Assembly: GCF_027580225.2 (NCBI RefSeq)
Contig: NC_073352.2
Coordinates: 932,501-996,500 of the forward strand
Direction of reading: 5' to 3'
DNA from: Misgurnus anguillicaudatus
Taxonomy: Eukaryota > Chordata > Actinopteri > Cypriniformes > Cobitidae
DNA: 64,000 nt
Shown: piece after piece, positions 22,638-36,174 of the stretch
How the letters are laid out: every line of letters starts with the position of its first letter
Numbering within the stretch: the first letter of the stretch is position 1
Made by a program: the position numbers and the translations under genes
Notes under the pieces: model-generated
The model's input: only the letters and a program-made list of their open reading frames with translations
What the model was told of the DNA's origin: nothing
Databases searched by the model: none

Positions 22638-22737
22638 TGTTGGCTTTGAAAAAGCCAATATATTGTTATTGCTATTAAACTTATTATTATGTTGGCTTTG
22701 AAAAAGCCAACATATTGTTATTGCTATTAAACTTATT
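22638..22737 (+). mobile_element. Two stacked 5' modules, type a
   Basis: TTGGCTTT-GAA-AAAGCCAA hairpins occur at 22,640-22,658 and 22,692-22,710, each followed by ATATTGTTATTGC and a TTATTATTA run. The matching inverse GCTTTTTCAAGCCAACAT is found only near the ends of units U3, U4 and U14. By nesting they pair with U4 (outer) and U3 (inner). Confidence 0.65.
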
Positions 22738-24919
22738 AGTGGTGCTTGCATTTATGCAAGGCATCACTATTACTATTCCTCAGGGATATTATTATTTTTA
22801 TATCTTTATTCTTATGTCGCATAAATTTCGGCGCGTAACTCGTCCCACACGGTTTGTCGTAGACCCATAAAAGAGGGCCCAAATTGACAGGTTTATTGAG
22901 GAATGGTGTGCTATATCTTTTTTAAGGGATCGGGTGCAGGATTTTCGAAAGGGGGGCGAAAAACCACCCGAAAAATCCCATTGACTTAACATTGCGCCCA
23001 ACTTTGACCAGTCATAGCTCCACTCGAGGATTTTGTAGAAACATGTGGGTTACAACATTTGAAGAGGGTGGTAGGCTCAGTATGAACATACACCACAATG
23101 GGGTGTAAGTTGTACCCCTGGGGTGTAAGAGGCACCTGAAATTTCCCATTGACTTATAATGGGGCAGGAAACATGCCCATATAAGGGAATAAAAAAGTTC
23201 CAGATGAGATATCTTTGCTTTACAATGTCGTAGAGACAAGGGGGTGGGCTCATTTTACTCAGAGATCCAATCAATCTATCAGGATAGTCCCAGAGCTATT
23301 AAGCCACGCCCCTAGCAACCATTTTGGGCACCCTAGCAACATCTCCCATAGACTGCCATTATAAAATGCCCAGATGGATATCTTTGCAGCACAGTGTCAT
23401 AGAGACATGGGGGTGGGCTCATTTTACTCAGGCATTCAATCAGTCTCACAGGATCCTTACATAGGTATTAAGCCACGCCCCTAGCAACCACTTTTGAGCA
23501 CCCTAGCAACATAAAATTCAAACAGTTATATCTCCGCATCAGAACATCGTAGAGACACGGGGGTTGGATCGTTTGACTTGTGACTCAGAGTGTAATCACT
23601 ATGGGATGCCAATTTTTTCCCTAGCAACCAAATACAGTACCCTAGCAACAGAGTAAACAAAGCCTTATATCTCCGCATCAGAACATCGTAGAGACACAGG
23701 CATTGGACCGTTTGACTCGTGACTCAGAGTGTAATCACTATGGGATGCCAATTTTTTCCCTAGCAACCAAATACAGTACCCTAGCAACAGAGTAAACAAA
23801 GCCTTATATCTCCGCATCAGAACATCGTAGAGACACGGGCGTTGGACCGTTTGACTCGTGACTCAGAGTGTAATCACTATGGGATGCCAATTTTTTCCCT
23901 AGCAACCAAATACAGTACCCTAGCAACAGAGTAAACAAAGCCTTATATCTCCGCATCAGAACATCGTAGAGACACGGGGGTTGGACCGTTTGACTCGTGA
24001 CTCAGAGTGTAATCACTATGGGATGCCAATTTTTCCCTAGCAACCAAATACAGTACCCTAGCAACAGAGTAAACAAAGCCTTATATCTCCGCATCAGAAC
24101 ATCGTAGAGACACGGGGGTTGGACCGTTTGACTCGTGACTCAGAGTGTAATCACTATGGGATGCCAATTTTTCCCTAGCAACCAAATACAGTACCCTAGC
24201 AACAGAGTAAACAAAGTCTTATATCTCCGCATCAGAACATCGTAGAGACACGGGGGTTGGACCGTTCGACTCGTGACTCAGAGTGTAATCACTTGTGGAT
24301 GCCAATTTTTTCCCTAGCAACCAAATACAGTACCCTAGCAACAGAGTAAACAAAGCCTTATATCTCCGCATCAGAACATCATAGAGACATGGGACTTGGA
24401 CCGTTTGACTCATGACTCGGAATGTAATCACTATTGGATGCAAATTTTCTCCCTAGCAACCAAATATGGTACCCTAGCAACAGAGTAAACAAAGCCTTAC
24501 ATCTCCGCATCAGAACATCGTAGAGACACAGGGGTTGGATCGTTTAACCCGTGACTCAGAGTGTAATCACTATGGGATGCCAATTTTTTCCCTAGCAACC
24601 AAATACAGTACCCTAGCAACAGAGTAAACAAAGCCTTACATCTCCGCATCAGAACATCGTAGAGACACGGGGGTTGGACCGTTTGACTCGTGACTCGGAG
24701 TGTAATCATTATGGGATGCCAAATTTTTCCCTAGCAACCAAATACAGTACCCTAGCAACAGAGCAAACAAAGCCTTATATCTCCGCATCAGAACATTGGA
24801 GAGACACGGGGTTTGGATCGTTTTACTCGTGACTGGAAGTATAATCATATACTGTCCCCAAATTTTGCCACGGCAAGCACCACTTCACATTTTCTTCAGG
24901 AAATGTACCTATCTAGTTA
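22738..24919 (+). mobile_element. Unit U1: b-type element, complete
   Basis: The 5' module AGTGGTGCTTGC with hairpin is followed by the head (GGCGCGTAACTCGTCCC onward). Proto-monomers of 169 and 149 bp come next, then a 139-bp array at about 23,525-24,860. The 3' end has GCAAGCACCACT, the hairpin and TATCTAGTTA. Non-coding. Confidence 0.65.
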
Positions 24920-24927
24920 TTATTATT

Positions 24928-26973
24928 AGTGGTGCTTGCATTTATGCAAAGCATCACTATTACTATTGCTCATACTTATTATTTATATCTTTATTTATTC
25001 TTATATCTGGACACTTTTTCGGCGCGTAACTCGTCCCACACGGTTTGTCGTAGACCAATGAAACAGGGCTCAAAATGACCGGCTTATTAAGGACACGTCT
25101 GCTATGACTTTTATAAGGGATCGGGTGCAGGATTTTCGAAAGGGGGGCGAAAAACCACCCGAAAAATCCCATTGACTTAACATTGCGCCCAACTTTGACG
25201 AGTCATATCTCCGCTTGAGGATGTTGTAGAAACCTGTGGGTTACATTATTTGAAGAGGGTGGTAGGCTCTGTAAGAACATACATGACATTGGGGTGTAAG
25301 TTGTACCCCTGGGGTGTAAGAGGCATCCGAAAATTCCCATTGACTTATAATGGGGCAGGAAACATGCCCATATAAGGGAATAAAACAGTTCCAGATGGGA
25401 TATCTTTGCTTTACAATGTCGTAGAAATAAGTGGGTGGGCTCATTTCACTCGGGCATCCAATCAGTCCCTCAGGATCATCCCTGAGCTATTAAGCCACGC
25501 CCCTAGCAACAATTTTGGGCACCCTAGCAACATCTCCCATAGACTGCCATTATAAAATGCCCAGATGGATATCTTTGCACCACAGTGTCATAGAGACATG
25601 GGGGTGGGCTCATTTTACTCAGGCATCCAATCAGTCTCTCAGGATCCTTACATAGGTATTAGGCCACGCCCCTAGCAACCACTTTTGAGCACCCTAGCAA
25701 CATAAAATTCAAACAGTTATATCTCGGCATCCGAACATCGTAGAGACACGGGGGTTGGACCGTTTGACTCGTGACTCGGAGTGTAATCATTATGGGATGC
25801 CATTTTTTCCCCTAGCAACCAAATACAGTACCCTAGCAACAGAGTAAACAAAGCCTTATATCTCCGCATCAGAACATCGTAGAGACACGGGGGTTGGACC
25901 GTTTGACTCGTGACTCGGAGTGTAATCATTATGGGATGCCATTTTTTTCCCTAGCAACCAAATACAGTACCCTAGCAACAGATTAAACAAAGCCTTATAT
26001 CTCCGCATCAGAACATCTTAGAGACACGGGGGTTGGACCGTTTGACTCGTGACTGAGAGTGTGATCACTAGTGGATGCCATTTTTTCCCCTAGCAACCAA
26101 ATACAGTACCCTAGCAACAGAGTAAACAAAGCCTTACATCTCCGCATCAGAACATCGTAGAGACACGGGGGTTGGACCGTTTGACTCGTGACTCGGAGGG
26201 TAATCACTAGTGGATGCCATTTTTTTCCCTAGCAACCAAATACAGCTCCCTAGCAACAGAGTAAACAAAGCCTTATATCTCCGCATCAGAACATCGTAGA
26301 GACACGGGGGTTGGACCATTTGACTTGTGACTCAGAGGGTAATCACCAGTGGATGCCAATTTTCCCCCTAGCAACCAAATACAGTACCCTAGCAACAGTG
26401 TAAACAAAGCCTTATATCTCCGCAGCAAAACATCGTAGAGACACAGGGGTTGGACCATTTTACTTGTGACTCGGCATGTAATCACTAGTGGATGCCAATT
26501 TTTTCCCTAGCAACCAAATACAGTACCCTAGCAACAGAGTAAACAAAGCCTTATATCTCCGCATCAGAACATCGTCGAAACACAGGGGTTGGACCGTTTG
26601 ACTTGTGACTTGGAGTGTAATCACCAGGGGATGCCAATTTTCCCCCTAACAACCAAATACAGTACCCTAGCAACAGAGTAAACAAAGCCTTATATCTCCG
26701 CATCAGAACGTCGTAGAGACACGGTAGTTGGACCATTTTACTTGTGACTCGGCATGTAATCACTAGTGGATGGCAATTTTTTCCCCAGCAACCAAATACA
26801 GTACCCTAGCAACAGGGTAAACAAAGCCTTATATCTCCGCATCAGAACATCGTAGAGACACGGGAGTTGGATCGTTTTACTTTTGGCTTGGAGTATGATC
26901 ATATATGTTCCCCAGAATTTTGCCACGGCAAGCACCACTCACATTTTCTTCAGGAAATGTACATATCTAGTTA
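24928..26973 (+). mobile_element. Unit U2: b-type element, complete
   Basis: Own 5' module at 24,928; array at about 25,705-26,900 (about nine monomers). The last monomers are the most diverged. The 3' end uses ACATATCTAGTTA. Confidence 0.65.
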
Positions 26974-29040
26974 TTATTATTATTCCGCTTTCTTCTGAGA
27001 CTAAATTTTAAACACTAACTCGTCCTAGAGCTTTCAAGCTACATGCACCAAATTTTCCACGGACCTTCAGACTGGTCTGACTTAGTGTGCTATATCTTTT
27101 CTAACTGATGGGACCTTCCGAATTCCTAAACGGGGGGCTCGAACACCCCAAAATTTCCATTGACTTAACATTGAGACAAACTTTGACGCGTCATAGCTGC
27201 GAGTGAGAAACTTGTAGAAACTTGTGGCTTACCACATTTAAGGTGGCTGACAGGCTCTGTAAGAACATACATCACAATGGGGTGTAAGCTGTACCCCTGG
27301 GGTGTAAGAGGCCCCCAAAATTTCCCATTGACTTATAATGGGGCAGGAAGCATGCCCATATAAGGGAATAAACGCGTCCCAGATGGAATATCTTTACTTT
27401 AGAGTGTCGTAGAGACATGGGGGTGGGCTCATTTTACTCGGTCATCCAATTAGTCTCTCAGGATCACCCCAGAGCTATTAAGCCACGCCCCTAGCAACAA
27501 TTTTGAGTACCCTAGCAACATCTCCCATAGACTACCATTATAAAAAGCCCAAATGGATATCTTTACACCAGAGTGTCATAGAGACATAGGGGTGGGCTCA
27601 TTTTACTCAGGCATCCAATCAGTCTTAATAGGATTCTTATTGAGGTGTTAAGCCACGCCCCTAGCAACCAAATATGAGCACCCTAGCAACATAACAAACA
27701 AAGCCTTATATCTCTGGATCTGAACATCATAGAGACATGGGGGTTGGGTCTTTGGGTCATGTTAGCTTCATGCTAGCTTCATGCTAAGTCATACTAGCTT
27801 CATGCTAGTTTCATGCTAGCTTTATGCTAATTTCATAATATATCTTGCTAACTTCATGCTAAATCATGTTAGCTTCATGTTAAATCTTGTTAGCTTCACG
27901 CTAAATAGTGCTAGCTTCATGCTAATCATGTTAGCATTATGCTAATCATGCTAGCTTCACGTTAAATCATGCTAACTTCATGCTAATTATGTTAACATCA
28001 TGCTAGCTTCATGCTAATCATGCTAGCCTACTGCTAGCTTCATGCTAATCATGCTAGGCTCATGCTAGCTTCATGCTAATCATGCTAACATCATGCTAGC
28101 TTCATGCTAATCATGCTAGTTTCATGCTTATCATGTTAGCATCATGCTAGCTTCATGCGAATCATGCTAACATCATGCTAGCTTCATGCTAATTATGCTA
28201 GCTTCATGCTAATCATGCTAGCTTCATGCTAATCATGCTAGCTTCATGCTAATCATGCTAGCTTCATGCTAACTTCATGCAAATCATGCTAGCTTCATGC
28301 TAATCATGTTAGCATCATGCTAGCTTCATGCTAATCATGCTAGCTTCATGCTAATCATGCTAACTTCATGCTAACTTCATGCTAATCATGCTAACATCAT
28401 GCTAGCTTCATGCTAATCATGCTAACATCATGCTAGCTTCATGCTAATCATGCTAGCATCATGCTAGCTTCATGCTAATCATGCTAGCATCATGCTAGCT
28501 TCATGCTAATCATGCTAGCATCATGCTAACTTCATGCTAATCATGCTAGCATCATGCTAGCTTCATGCTAATCATGCTAGCATCATGCTAGCTTCATGCT
28601 AATCATGGTAGCATCATGCTAACTTCATGCTTATCATGCTAGCATCATGCTAACATCATGCTAACTTCATGCTAATCATGCTAGCATCATGCTAGCTTCA
28701 TGCTAATCATGCTAGCATCATGCTAGCTTCATGCTAATCATGCTAGCATCATGCTAGCTTCATGCTAATCATGCTAGCATCATGCTAGCTTCATGCTAAT
28801 CATGCTAGCATCATGCTAGCTTCATGCTAATCATGTTAGCTTCATGCTAGCCTCATGTTAATCATGTTAGCTTCATGCTTATCATGTTAGCATCAGGCTA
28901 AATCATGCTACCTTCATACTTAAACATATTAACAGCCAGATAGCGTACTAAACTAAACTTCTGTCAAACCGTTTTAAACGTTCAGGCTACGCTTTTTCAA
29001 GCCAACATAAAGTTTGTCTTCAAACTTTAATATCTAGTTA
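26974..29040 (+). mobile_element. Unit U3: a-type body (partner of the 22,692 module)
   Basis: The head is a diverged relative of the b head (shared block GGGGTGTAAG...TACCCCTGGGG). Proto-monomers carry CCACGCCCCTAGCAAC. In place of the 139-bp satellite there is a 31-bp minisatellite. The 3' end has GCTTTTTCAAGCCAACAT, the hairpin AAAGTTTG-TCTT-CAAACTTT and TATCTAGTTA. Confidence 0.6.
27758..28918 (+). repeat. 31-bp minisatellite array in U3
   Basis: The unit is built from ATGCTAGCTTC, ATGCTAATC and ATGCTAGCATC blocks (11+9+11). ATGCTAGCAT is a perfect palindrome. The edges are irregular and the centre is homogenised (about 28,380-28,830). It begins immediately after the last proto-monomer. 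Confidence 0.9.
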
Positions 29041-31309
29041 TTATTCTTTTTCTCCCCCCAAAATTATAAACACTAACTCGTCCTAGGGCTTTCAAGCTAC
29101 ATGCACCAAATTTTCCACGGACCTTCAGACTGGTCTGACTTAGTGTGCTATATCTTTTCTAACTGATGGGACCTTCCGAATTCCTAAACGGGGGTCTCGA
29201 ACACCCCAAAATTTCCATTGACTTAACATTGAGACAAACTTTGACGGGTCATAGCTGTGAGTGAGAAACTTGTAGAAACTTGTGGCTTACCACATTTAAG
29301 GAGGCTGACAGGCTCTGTAAGAACATACATCACAATGGGGTGTGAGCTGTACCCCTGGGGTGTAAGAGGCCCCCAAAATTTCCCATTGACTTATAATGGG
29401 GCAGGAAACATGCCCATATAAGGGAATAAAAGCGTCCCAGATGGAATATCTTTACTTTAGAGTGTCGTAGAGACATGGGGGTGGGTTCATTTTACTCAGT
29501 CATCCAATTAGTCTCTTAGGATCGCCCCAGAGCTATTAAGCCACGCCCCTAGCAACAATTTTGGGTACCCTAGCAACATCTCCCATAGACTACCATTATA
29601 AAAAGCCCAGATGGATATCTTTGCACCAGAATGTCATAGAGACATAGGGGTGGGCTCATTTTACTCAGGCATCCAATCAGTCTTAATAGGATTCTTATTG
29701 AGTTATTAAGCCACGCCCCTAGCAACCAAATATGAGCACCCTAGCAACATAATAAACAAAGCCTTATATCTCTGGATCTGAACATCATAGAGACATGGGG
29801 GTTGGGTCTTTGGGTCATGTTAGCTTCATGCTAGCTTCATGCTAAGTCATACTAGCTTCATGCTAGTTTCATGCTAGCTTTATGCTAATTTCATAATATA
29901 TCTTGCTAACTTCATGTTAAATCTTGTTAGCTTCATGCTAACCTCATGTTTACTTCATACTAATCATGCTAGGCTCATGGTAGCTTCACGCTAATCATGC
30001 TAACCTCATGTTTACTTCATGCTAATCATGCTAGCCTCATGCTAGCCTCATGCTAGCTTCATGCTAATCATGCTAGCATCATGCTAACTTCATGCTAATC
30101 ATGCTAACATCATGGTAGCTTCATGCTAATCATGCTAGAATCATGTTAGCTTCATGCTAATCATGCTAGAATCATGCTAACTTCATGCTAATCATGCTAG
30201 CATCATGCTAGCTTCATGCTAATCATGCTAGCATCATGCAAGCTTCATGCTAATCATGCTAGCATCATGCTAGCTTCATGCTAATCATGCTAGCTTCATG
30301 CTAATCATGCTAGCATCATGCTAGCTTCATGCTAATCATGCTAGCATCATGCTAGCTTCATGCTAATCATACTAGCATCATGCTAGCTTCATGCTAATCA
30401 TGCTAGCATCATGCTAGCTTCATGCTAATCATGCTAGCATCATGCTAGCTTCATGCTAATCATGCTAACATCATGCTTATCATGCTAGCATCATGCTAGC
30501 TTCATGCTAATCATGCTAGCATCATGCTAGCTTCATGCTAATCATGCTAGCGTCATGCTAACTTCATGCTAATCATGCAAACATCATGTTAGCTTCATGC
30601 TAATCATGCTAGCATCATGCTAGCTTCATGCTAATCATGCTAGCATCATGCTAGCTTCATGCTAATCATGCTAGCATCATGCTAGCTTCATGCTAATCAT
30701 GCTAGCTTCATGTTAATCATGCTAACATCATGCTAACTTCATGCTAATCATGCTAGCTTCATGCTAATCATGCTAATCATGCTAGCTTTATGCTAATCAT
30801 GTTAGCATCATGCTAGCTTCATGCTAATCATGCTAGCGTCATGGTAGTTTCATGCTTATCATGTTAACATCATGCTAGCTTCATGTTAATCATGTTAGCA
30901 TCATGCTAGCTTCATGCTAATCATGCTAACATCATGCTATCTTCATGCTAATCATGCTAGCATCATGCTAATCATGCTACCATCATGCTAGCTTCATGCT
31001 AATCATGCTAACATCATGCTAGCTTCATGCGTATCATGTTAGCTTCATGCTAATCATGCTAGCATCGTACTAGCTTCATGTTAATCATGTTAGCTTCATG
31101 CTAATCATGCTAACTCCATGCTTATCATGCTAATTTCATTCCACTCAAGTTGTCTTCATGATAAATCAAGCTGTATTCATTCGTAATCATGCAAACAACC
31201 AGCTAGACTAAATTTAACGTTTTAACTTAACGTTTATCCTGTGAAACTGTTCAGGCCACGCTTTTTCAAGCCAACATAAAGTTTGTCCTCAAACTTTAAT
31301 ATCTAGTTA
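29041..31309 (+). mobile_element. Unit U4: a-type body (partner of the 22,640 module)
   Basis: Closely follows U3 in head and proto-monomers. The 3' hairpin is AAAGTTTG-TCCT-CAAACTTT with TATCTAGTTA. No 5' module is adjacent; the outer a-module at 22,640 fits by nesting. Confidence 0.6.
29815..31150 (+). repeat. 31-bp minisatellite array in U4
   Basis: Same 31-bp unit as U3. The first 90 bp or so match the U3 array start almost exactly, then the arrays diverge in variant order, so they expanded separately after the units copied. Confidence 0.9.
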
Positions 31310-31420
31310 GTGGTGCTTGCATTTATGCAAAGCATCACTATTACTATTGCTCAGGGATATTATTAGTGGTGCTTGCATTTATGCAAGGCATCACTATTAT
31401 TATTGCTCAGGGATATTATT
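31309..31420 (+). mobile_element. Two extra stacked b-type 5' modules
   Basis: Modules start at 31,309 and 31,365, with a third at 31,421 belonging to U5, at a 56-bp period. Each carries the TTGCAT-TT-ATGCAA hairpin and ends in GGATATTATT. Exactly three body-plus-3'-end units (U5, U6, U7) follow before the next 5' module. Confidence 0.7.
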
Positions 31421-33185
31421 AGTGGTGCTTGCATTTATGCAAGGCATCACTATTATTATTGCTCAGGGATATTATTTTTATTCTTATTTCTGGACAAAAT
31501 TTCGGCGCGTAACTCGTCCCGCACGGTTTGTCGTAGACCCATGAAAGAGGGCTCAAATCAACCGGCTTATTGAGGAGATGGTGGCTATATCTTTTATAAG
31601 TGATCGGGTGCAGGGTTTCCGAAAGGGGGGCAAAAAATCACCCGAAAAATCCCATTGACTTAACATTGGGCCGAACTTTGACGAGTCATAGCTCCGCTCA
31701 AGGATTTTGTAGAAACTTGTGGGTTACCACATTTGAAGAGGGTGGTAGACTCTGTAAGAACATACATAACATTGGGGTGTAAGTTGTACCCCTGGGGTGT
31801 AGGAGGCACCCAAAATTTCCCATTGACTTATAATGGGGCAGGGAACACGCCCATATAAGGGAATAAAATTGTTCCAGATGGGATATCTTTGCTTTACAGT
31901 GTCGTAGAGATAAGTGGGTGGGCTCATTTTACTCAGGCATCCAATCAGTCTCTCAGGATCATCTCAGATCTATTAAGCCACGCCCCTAGCAACAATTTTG
32001 GGCACCCTAGCAACATCTCCCATAGACTGCCATTATAAAATGCCCAGATGGATATCTTTGCACCACAGTGTCATAGAGACATGGGGGTGGGCTCATTTTA
32101 CTCAGACATCCAATCAGTCTCTCAGGATCCTTACATAGGTTTTAAGCCACGCCCCTAGCAACCACTTTTGAGCACCCTAGCAACATAAAATTCAAACAGT
32201 TATATCTCCGCATCAGAACATCGTAGAGACACGGGGGTTGGACCATTTGACTCGTGACTCAGCGTGTAATCATTATGGGATGCCAATTTTTTCCCTAGCA
32301 ACCAAATACAGTACCCTAGCAACAGAGTAAACAAAGCCTTATATCTCCGCATCAGAACATCGTAGAGACACGGGGGTTGGACCGTTTGACTCATGACTCA
32401 GAGTGTAATCACTATGGGATGCCAATTTTTTCCCTAGCAACCAAATACAGTACCCTAGCAACAGAGTAAACAAAGCCTTATTTCTCCGCATCAGAACATC
32501 GTAGAGACACGGGGGTTGGACCGTTTGATTCGTGACTCAGCGTGTAATCATTATGGGATGCCAATTTTTTCCCTAGCAACCAAATACAGTACCCTAGCAA
32601 CAGAGTAAACAAAGCCTTATATCTCCGCATCAGAACATCGTAGAGACACGGAGGTTGGACCGTTTGACTCGTGACTCAGAGTGGAATCACTAGTGGATGC
32701 CAAATTTTTCCCTAGCAACCACATACAGTACCCTAGCAACGGAATAAACAAAGCCTTATATCTCCGCATCAGAAAACCGTAGAGACATGGGGGTTGGACC
32801 GTTTTACTTGTGACTCGGAGTGTAATCACTAGTGGATGCCATTTTCCCCCTAGCAACCAAATACAGTACCCTAGCAACAGAGTAAACAAAGCCTTATATC
32901 TCCGCATCAGAACATGGTAGAGACATGTGGGTTGGACCGTTTTACTTGTGACTCGGAGTTTAATCACTAGTGGATGCCAATTTTTTCCATAGCAACCAAA
33001 TACAGAACCCTAGCAACCGAATAAACAAAGCCTTATATCTCTGCATCAAAACATCGTAGAGACACGGGGGTTGGACCGTTTTACTTCTTGGTTGGAGTAT
33101 AATCATATATTGTTCCGAGAATTTTGTCACGGCAAGCACCACTTCACATTTTCTTCAGGAAATGTACCTATCTAGTATCTAGTTA
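31421..33185 (+). mobile_element. Unit U5: b-type element, complete and young
   Basis: The innermost of three stacked elements. Its first 604 bases match U20 (63,397-64,000) with no difference seen by eye. Array at about 32,195-33,110. The 3' end is doubled as TATCTAG-TATCTAGTTA. Confidence 0.65.
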
Positions 33186-34751
33186 TATCTTTATTCTTAT
33201 GTCGCAAAAAAGTTTGGCGCGTAACTCGTCCCGCACGCTTTGTCACAGTCCCATGAAAGACGGCTCAAATCGACCGGATTATTGAGGAGATGGTGGCTAT
33301 GACTTTTATAAGGGATCGGGTGCAGGATTTCCGAAAGGGGGGCGAAAAACCACCCAAAAAATCCCATTGACTTAACATTGGACCCAACTTTGACAGGTCA
33401 TAGCTCCGCTCGAGGATTTTGTAGAAACATGTGGGTTACAACATTTGAAGAGGGTGGTAGGCTCTGTAAGAACATAAATCACAATGGGGTGTAAGTTGTA
33501 CCCCTGGGGTGTAAGAGGCACCCGAAATTTCCCATTCACTTATAATGGGGCAGGGAACACGCCCATATAAGGGAATAAAACTGTTCCAAATGGGATATCT
33601 TTGCTTTACAGTGTTGTAGAGATAAGTGGGTGGGCTCATTTTACTTGGGCATCCAATCAGTCTCTCAGGATCATCTCAGAGCGATTAAGTCACGCCCCTA
33701 GCAACCATTTTGGGCACCTTAGCAACATCTCCCATAGACTGCCATTATAAAATGCCCAGATGGATATCTTTGTACCACAGTGTCATAGAGACATGGGGGT
33801 GGGCTCATTTTACTCAGGCATCCAATCAGTCTCTCAGGATCCTTAAATAGATATTAAGCCACGCCCCTAGCAACCACTTTTGAGCACCCTAGCAACATAA
33901 AATTCAAACAGTTATATCTCGGCATCAGAACATCATAGAGACACGGGGGTTGGACCGTTTGACTCGTGACTCGGAGCATAATCCCTATTGGAAGTCAAAT
34001 TTTTCCCTAGCAACCAAATACAGTACCCTAGCAACCGAATAAACAAAGCCTTATATCTCCGCATCAGAACATAGTAGAGACACGGGGGTTGGACCGTTTG
34101 ACTCGTGACTCAGAGTGTAATCATTATGGGATGCCAATTTTTTCCCTAGCAACCAAATACAGTACCCTAGCAACAGAGTAAACAAAGCCTTATATCTCCG
34201 CATCAGAACATCGTAGAGACATGGGGGTTGGACCGCTTGACTCGTGACTCAGAGTGTAATCACTATGGGATGCCATTTTTTCCCTTAGCAACCAAATACA
34301 GTACCCTAGCAACAGAGTAAACAAAGCCTTATATCTTTGCATCAGAACATCGTAGAGACACGGGGGTTGGACCGTTTGACTCGTGACTCGGAGGGTAATC
34401 ACTAGTGGATGCCTATTTTTTCCCTAGCAACCAAATACAGTACCCTAGCAACAGAGTAAACAAAGCCTTATATCTCCGCATCAGAACATCATAGAGACAC
34501 GGGGGTTGGACCGTTTGACTCGTTACCCGGAGCGTAATCACTATTGGAAGTCAAATTTTTCCCTAGCAACCAAATACAGTACCCTAGCAACCAAATAAAC
34601 AAAGCCTTTTATCTCCGCATCAGATCATCGTAGAGAGACGGGGTTTGGATCGTTTTACTCGTGACTGGAAGTATGATCATATACTGGCCCCAGAAATTTG
34701 CCACGGCAAGCACCACTCACATTTTCTTCAGGAAATGTACCTATCTAGTTA
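33186..34751 (+). mobile_element. Unit U6: b-type body without adjacent 5' module
   Basis: Starts in the TTTATTCTTATGTCGC leader directly after the U5 end. Array at about 33,905-34,690. Normal b 3' end. The displaced module at 31,365 fits as its 5' end. Confidence 0.6.
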
Positions 34752-36174
34752 TTATTATTCTTATGTCTGCACACTTTTTCGGCGCGTAACTCGTCCCGCA
34801 CGGTTTGCCGTAGTCCCATGAAAGAGGGCTCAAATTGACCGCATTATTGAGGAGATGGTGGCTATGACTTTTATAAGCGATCGGGTGCAGGATTGTCGAA
34901 AGGGGGGCGAAAAACCACCCGAAAAATCCCATTGACTTAACATTGCGCCAAACTTTGACGGGTCATAGCTCCGCTCTTGGATTTTGTAGAAACATGTGGG
35001 TTACATTATTTGAAGAGGCTGGTAGGCTCTGTCAGAACATACATCACATTGGGGTGTAAGTTGTACCCCTGGGGTGTAAGAGGCACCCAAAAGTGCCCCA
35101 TTGACTTATAATGGGGCAGGAAACATGCCCATATAAGGAAATAAAAAAGTTCCAGATGGGATATCTTCGCTTTACAATGTCGTAGAGACATGGGGGTGGG
35201 CTCATTTTATTCAGACATCCAATCAGTCTATCAGGATAGTATCAGAGCTATTAAGCCACGCCCCTAGCAACCACTTTTGAGCACCCTAGCAACATAAAAT
35301 TCAAACAGTTATATCTTGGCATCAGAATATCGTAGAGACACGGGGGTTGGACAGTTTTACTTGTGACTCAGAGTGTAATCAGTGGCCACATCATTGGTCA
35401 CTCCCAGGCCACGCCCCTAGCAACCAAAATGGGCACCCTAGCAACATAATAAACAAACCCTTATATCTCCGCATCAGAACATCGTAGAGACACGGGGGTT
35501 GGACCGTTTTACTTGTGACTCGGAGTGTAATCAGTGGCCACATCATTTGTCACTTCCAAGCCACGCCCCTAGCAACCAAAATGAGCACCCTAGCAACAGA
35601 GTAAACAAAGCCTTATATCTCCGCATCAGAACATCGTAGAGACACGGGGGTTGGACCGTTTGACTTGTGACTCGGAGTGTAATCACTATGGGATGCCAGT
35701 TTTTTCCCTAGCAACCAAATACAGTACCCTAGCAACAGAGTAAACAAAGCCTTATATCTCCGCATCAGAACATCGTAGAGACACGGGGGTTGGACCGTTT
35801 GACTCGTGACTCGTAGGGTTATCACTAGTGGATGGCAATTTTTTCCCTAGCAACCAAATACACTACCCTAGCAACAGTGTAAACAAAGCCTTATATCTCC
35901 GCATCAGAACATCATAGAGACACGGGGGTTGGACCGTTTGACTCGTGACTCGGAGGGTAATCACTATGGGATGCCAATTTTTTCCCTAGCAACCAAACAC
36001 AGTACCCTAGCAACCGGATAAACACAGCCTTATATCTCCGCATCAGAACATCGTACAGACACGGGAGTTGGATCGTTTTACTTTTGGCTTGGAGTATAAT
36101 CATATATGGTCCCCAGAATTTTGCCACGGCAAGCACCACTCACATTTTCTTCAGGAAATGTACCTATCTAGTTA
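34752..36174 (+). mobile_element. Unit U7: b-type body, near-twin of U8
   Basis: Short unit with two variant monomers carrying GTGGCCACATCATT (about 35,380-35,570) before a four-monomer array (about 35,605-36,100). From TTATGTCTGC at 34,761 it matches U8 at an offset of 1,479, changing to 1,618 after one extra 139-bp monomer in U8. Confidence 0.65.

Noticed and set aside
22738..24930. Possible CRISPR-like array because of regular repeats
   Set aside because: The repeats are contiguous 139-bp monomers without unique spacers, in a eukaryotic context.
31600..31782. Forward frames in unit heads (also 39,869, 48,156, 61,114, 63,576)
   Set aside because: The frames are conserved only because the DNA is recently copied. 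Other heads carry stops or shifts in the same place, and no domain is recognised.
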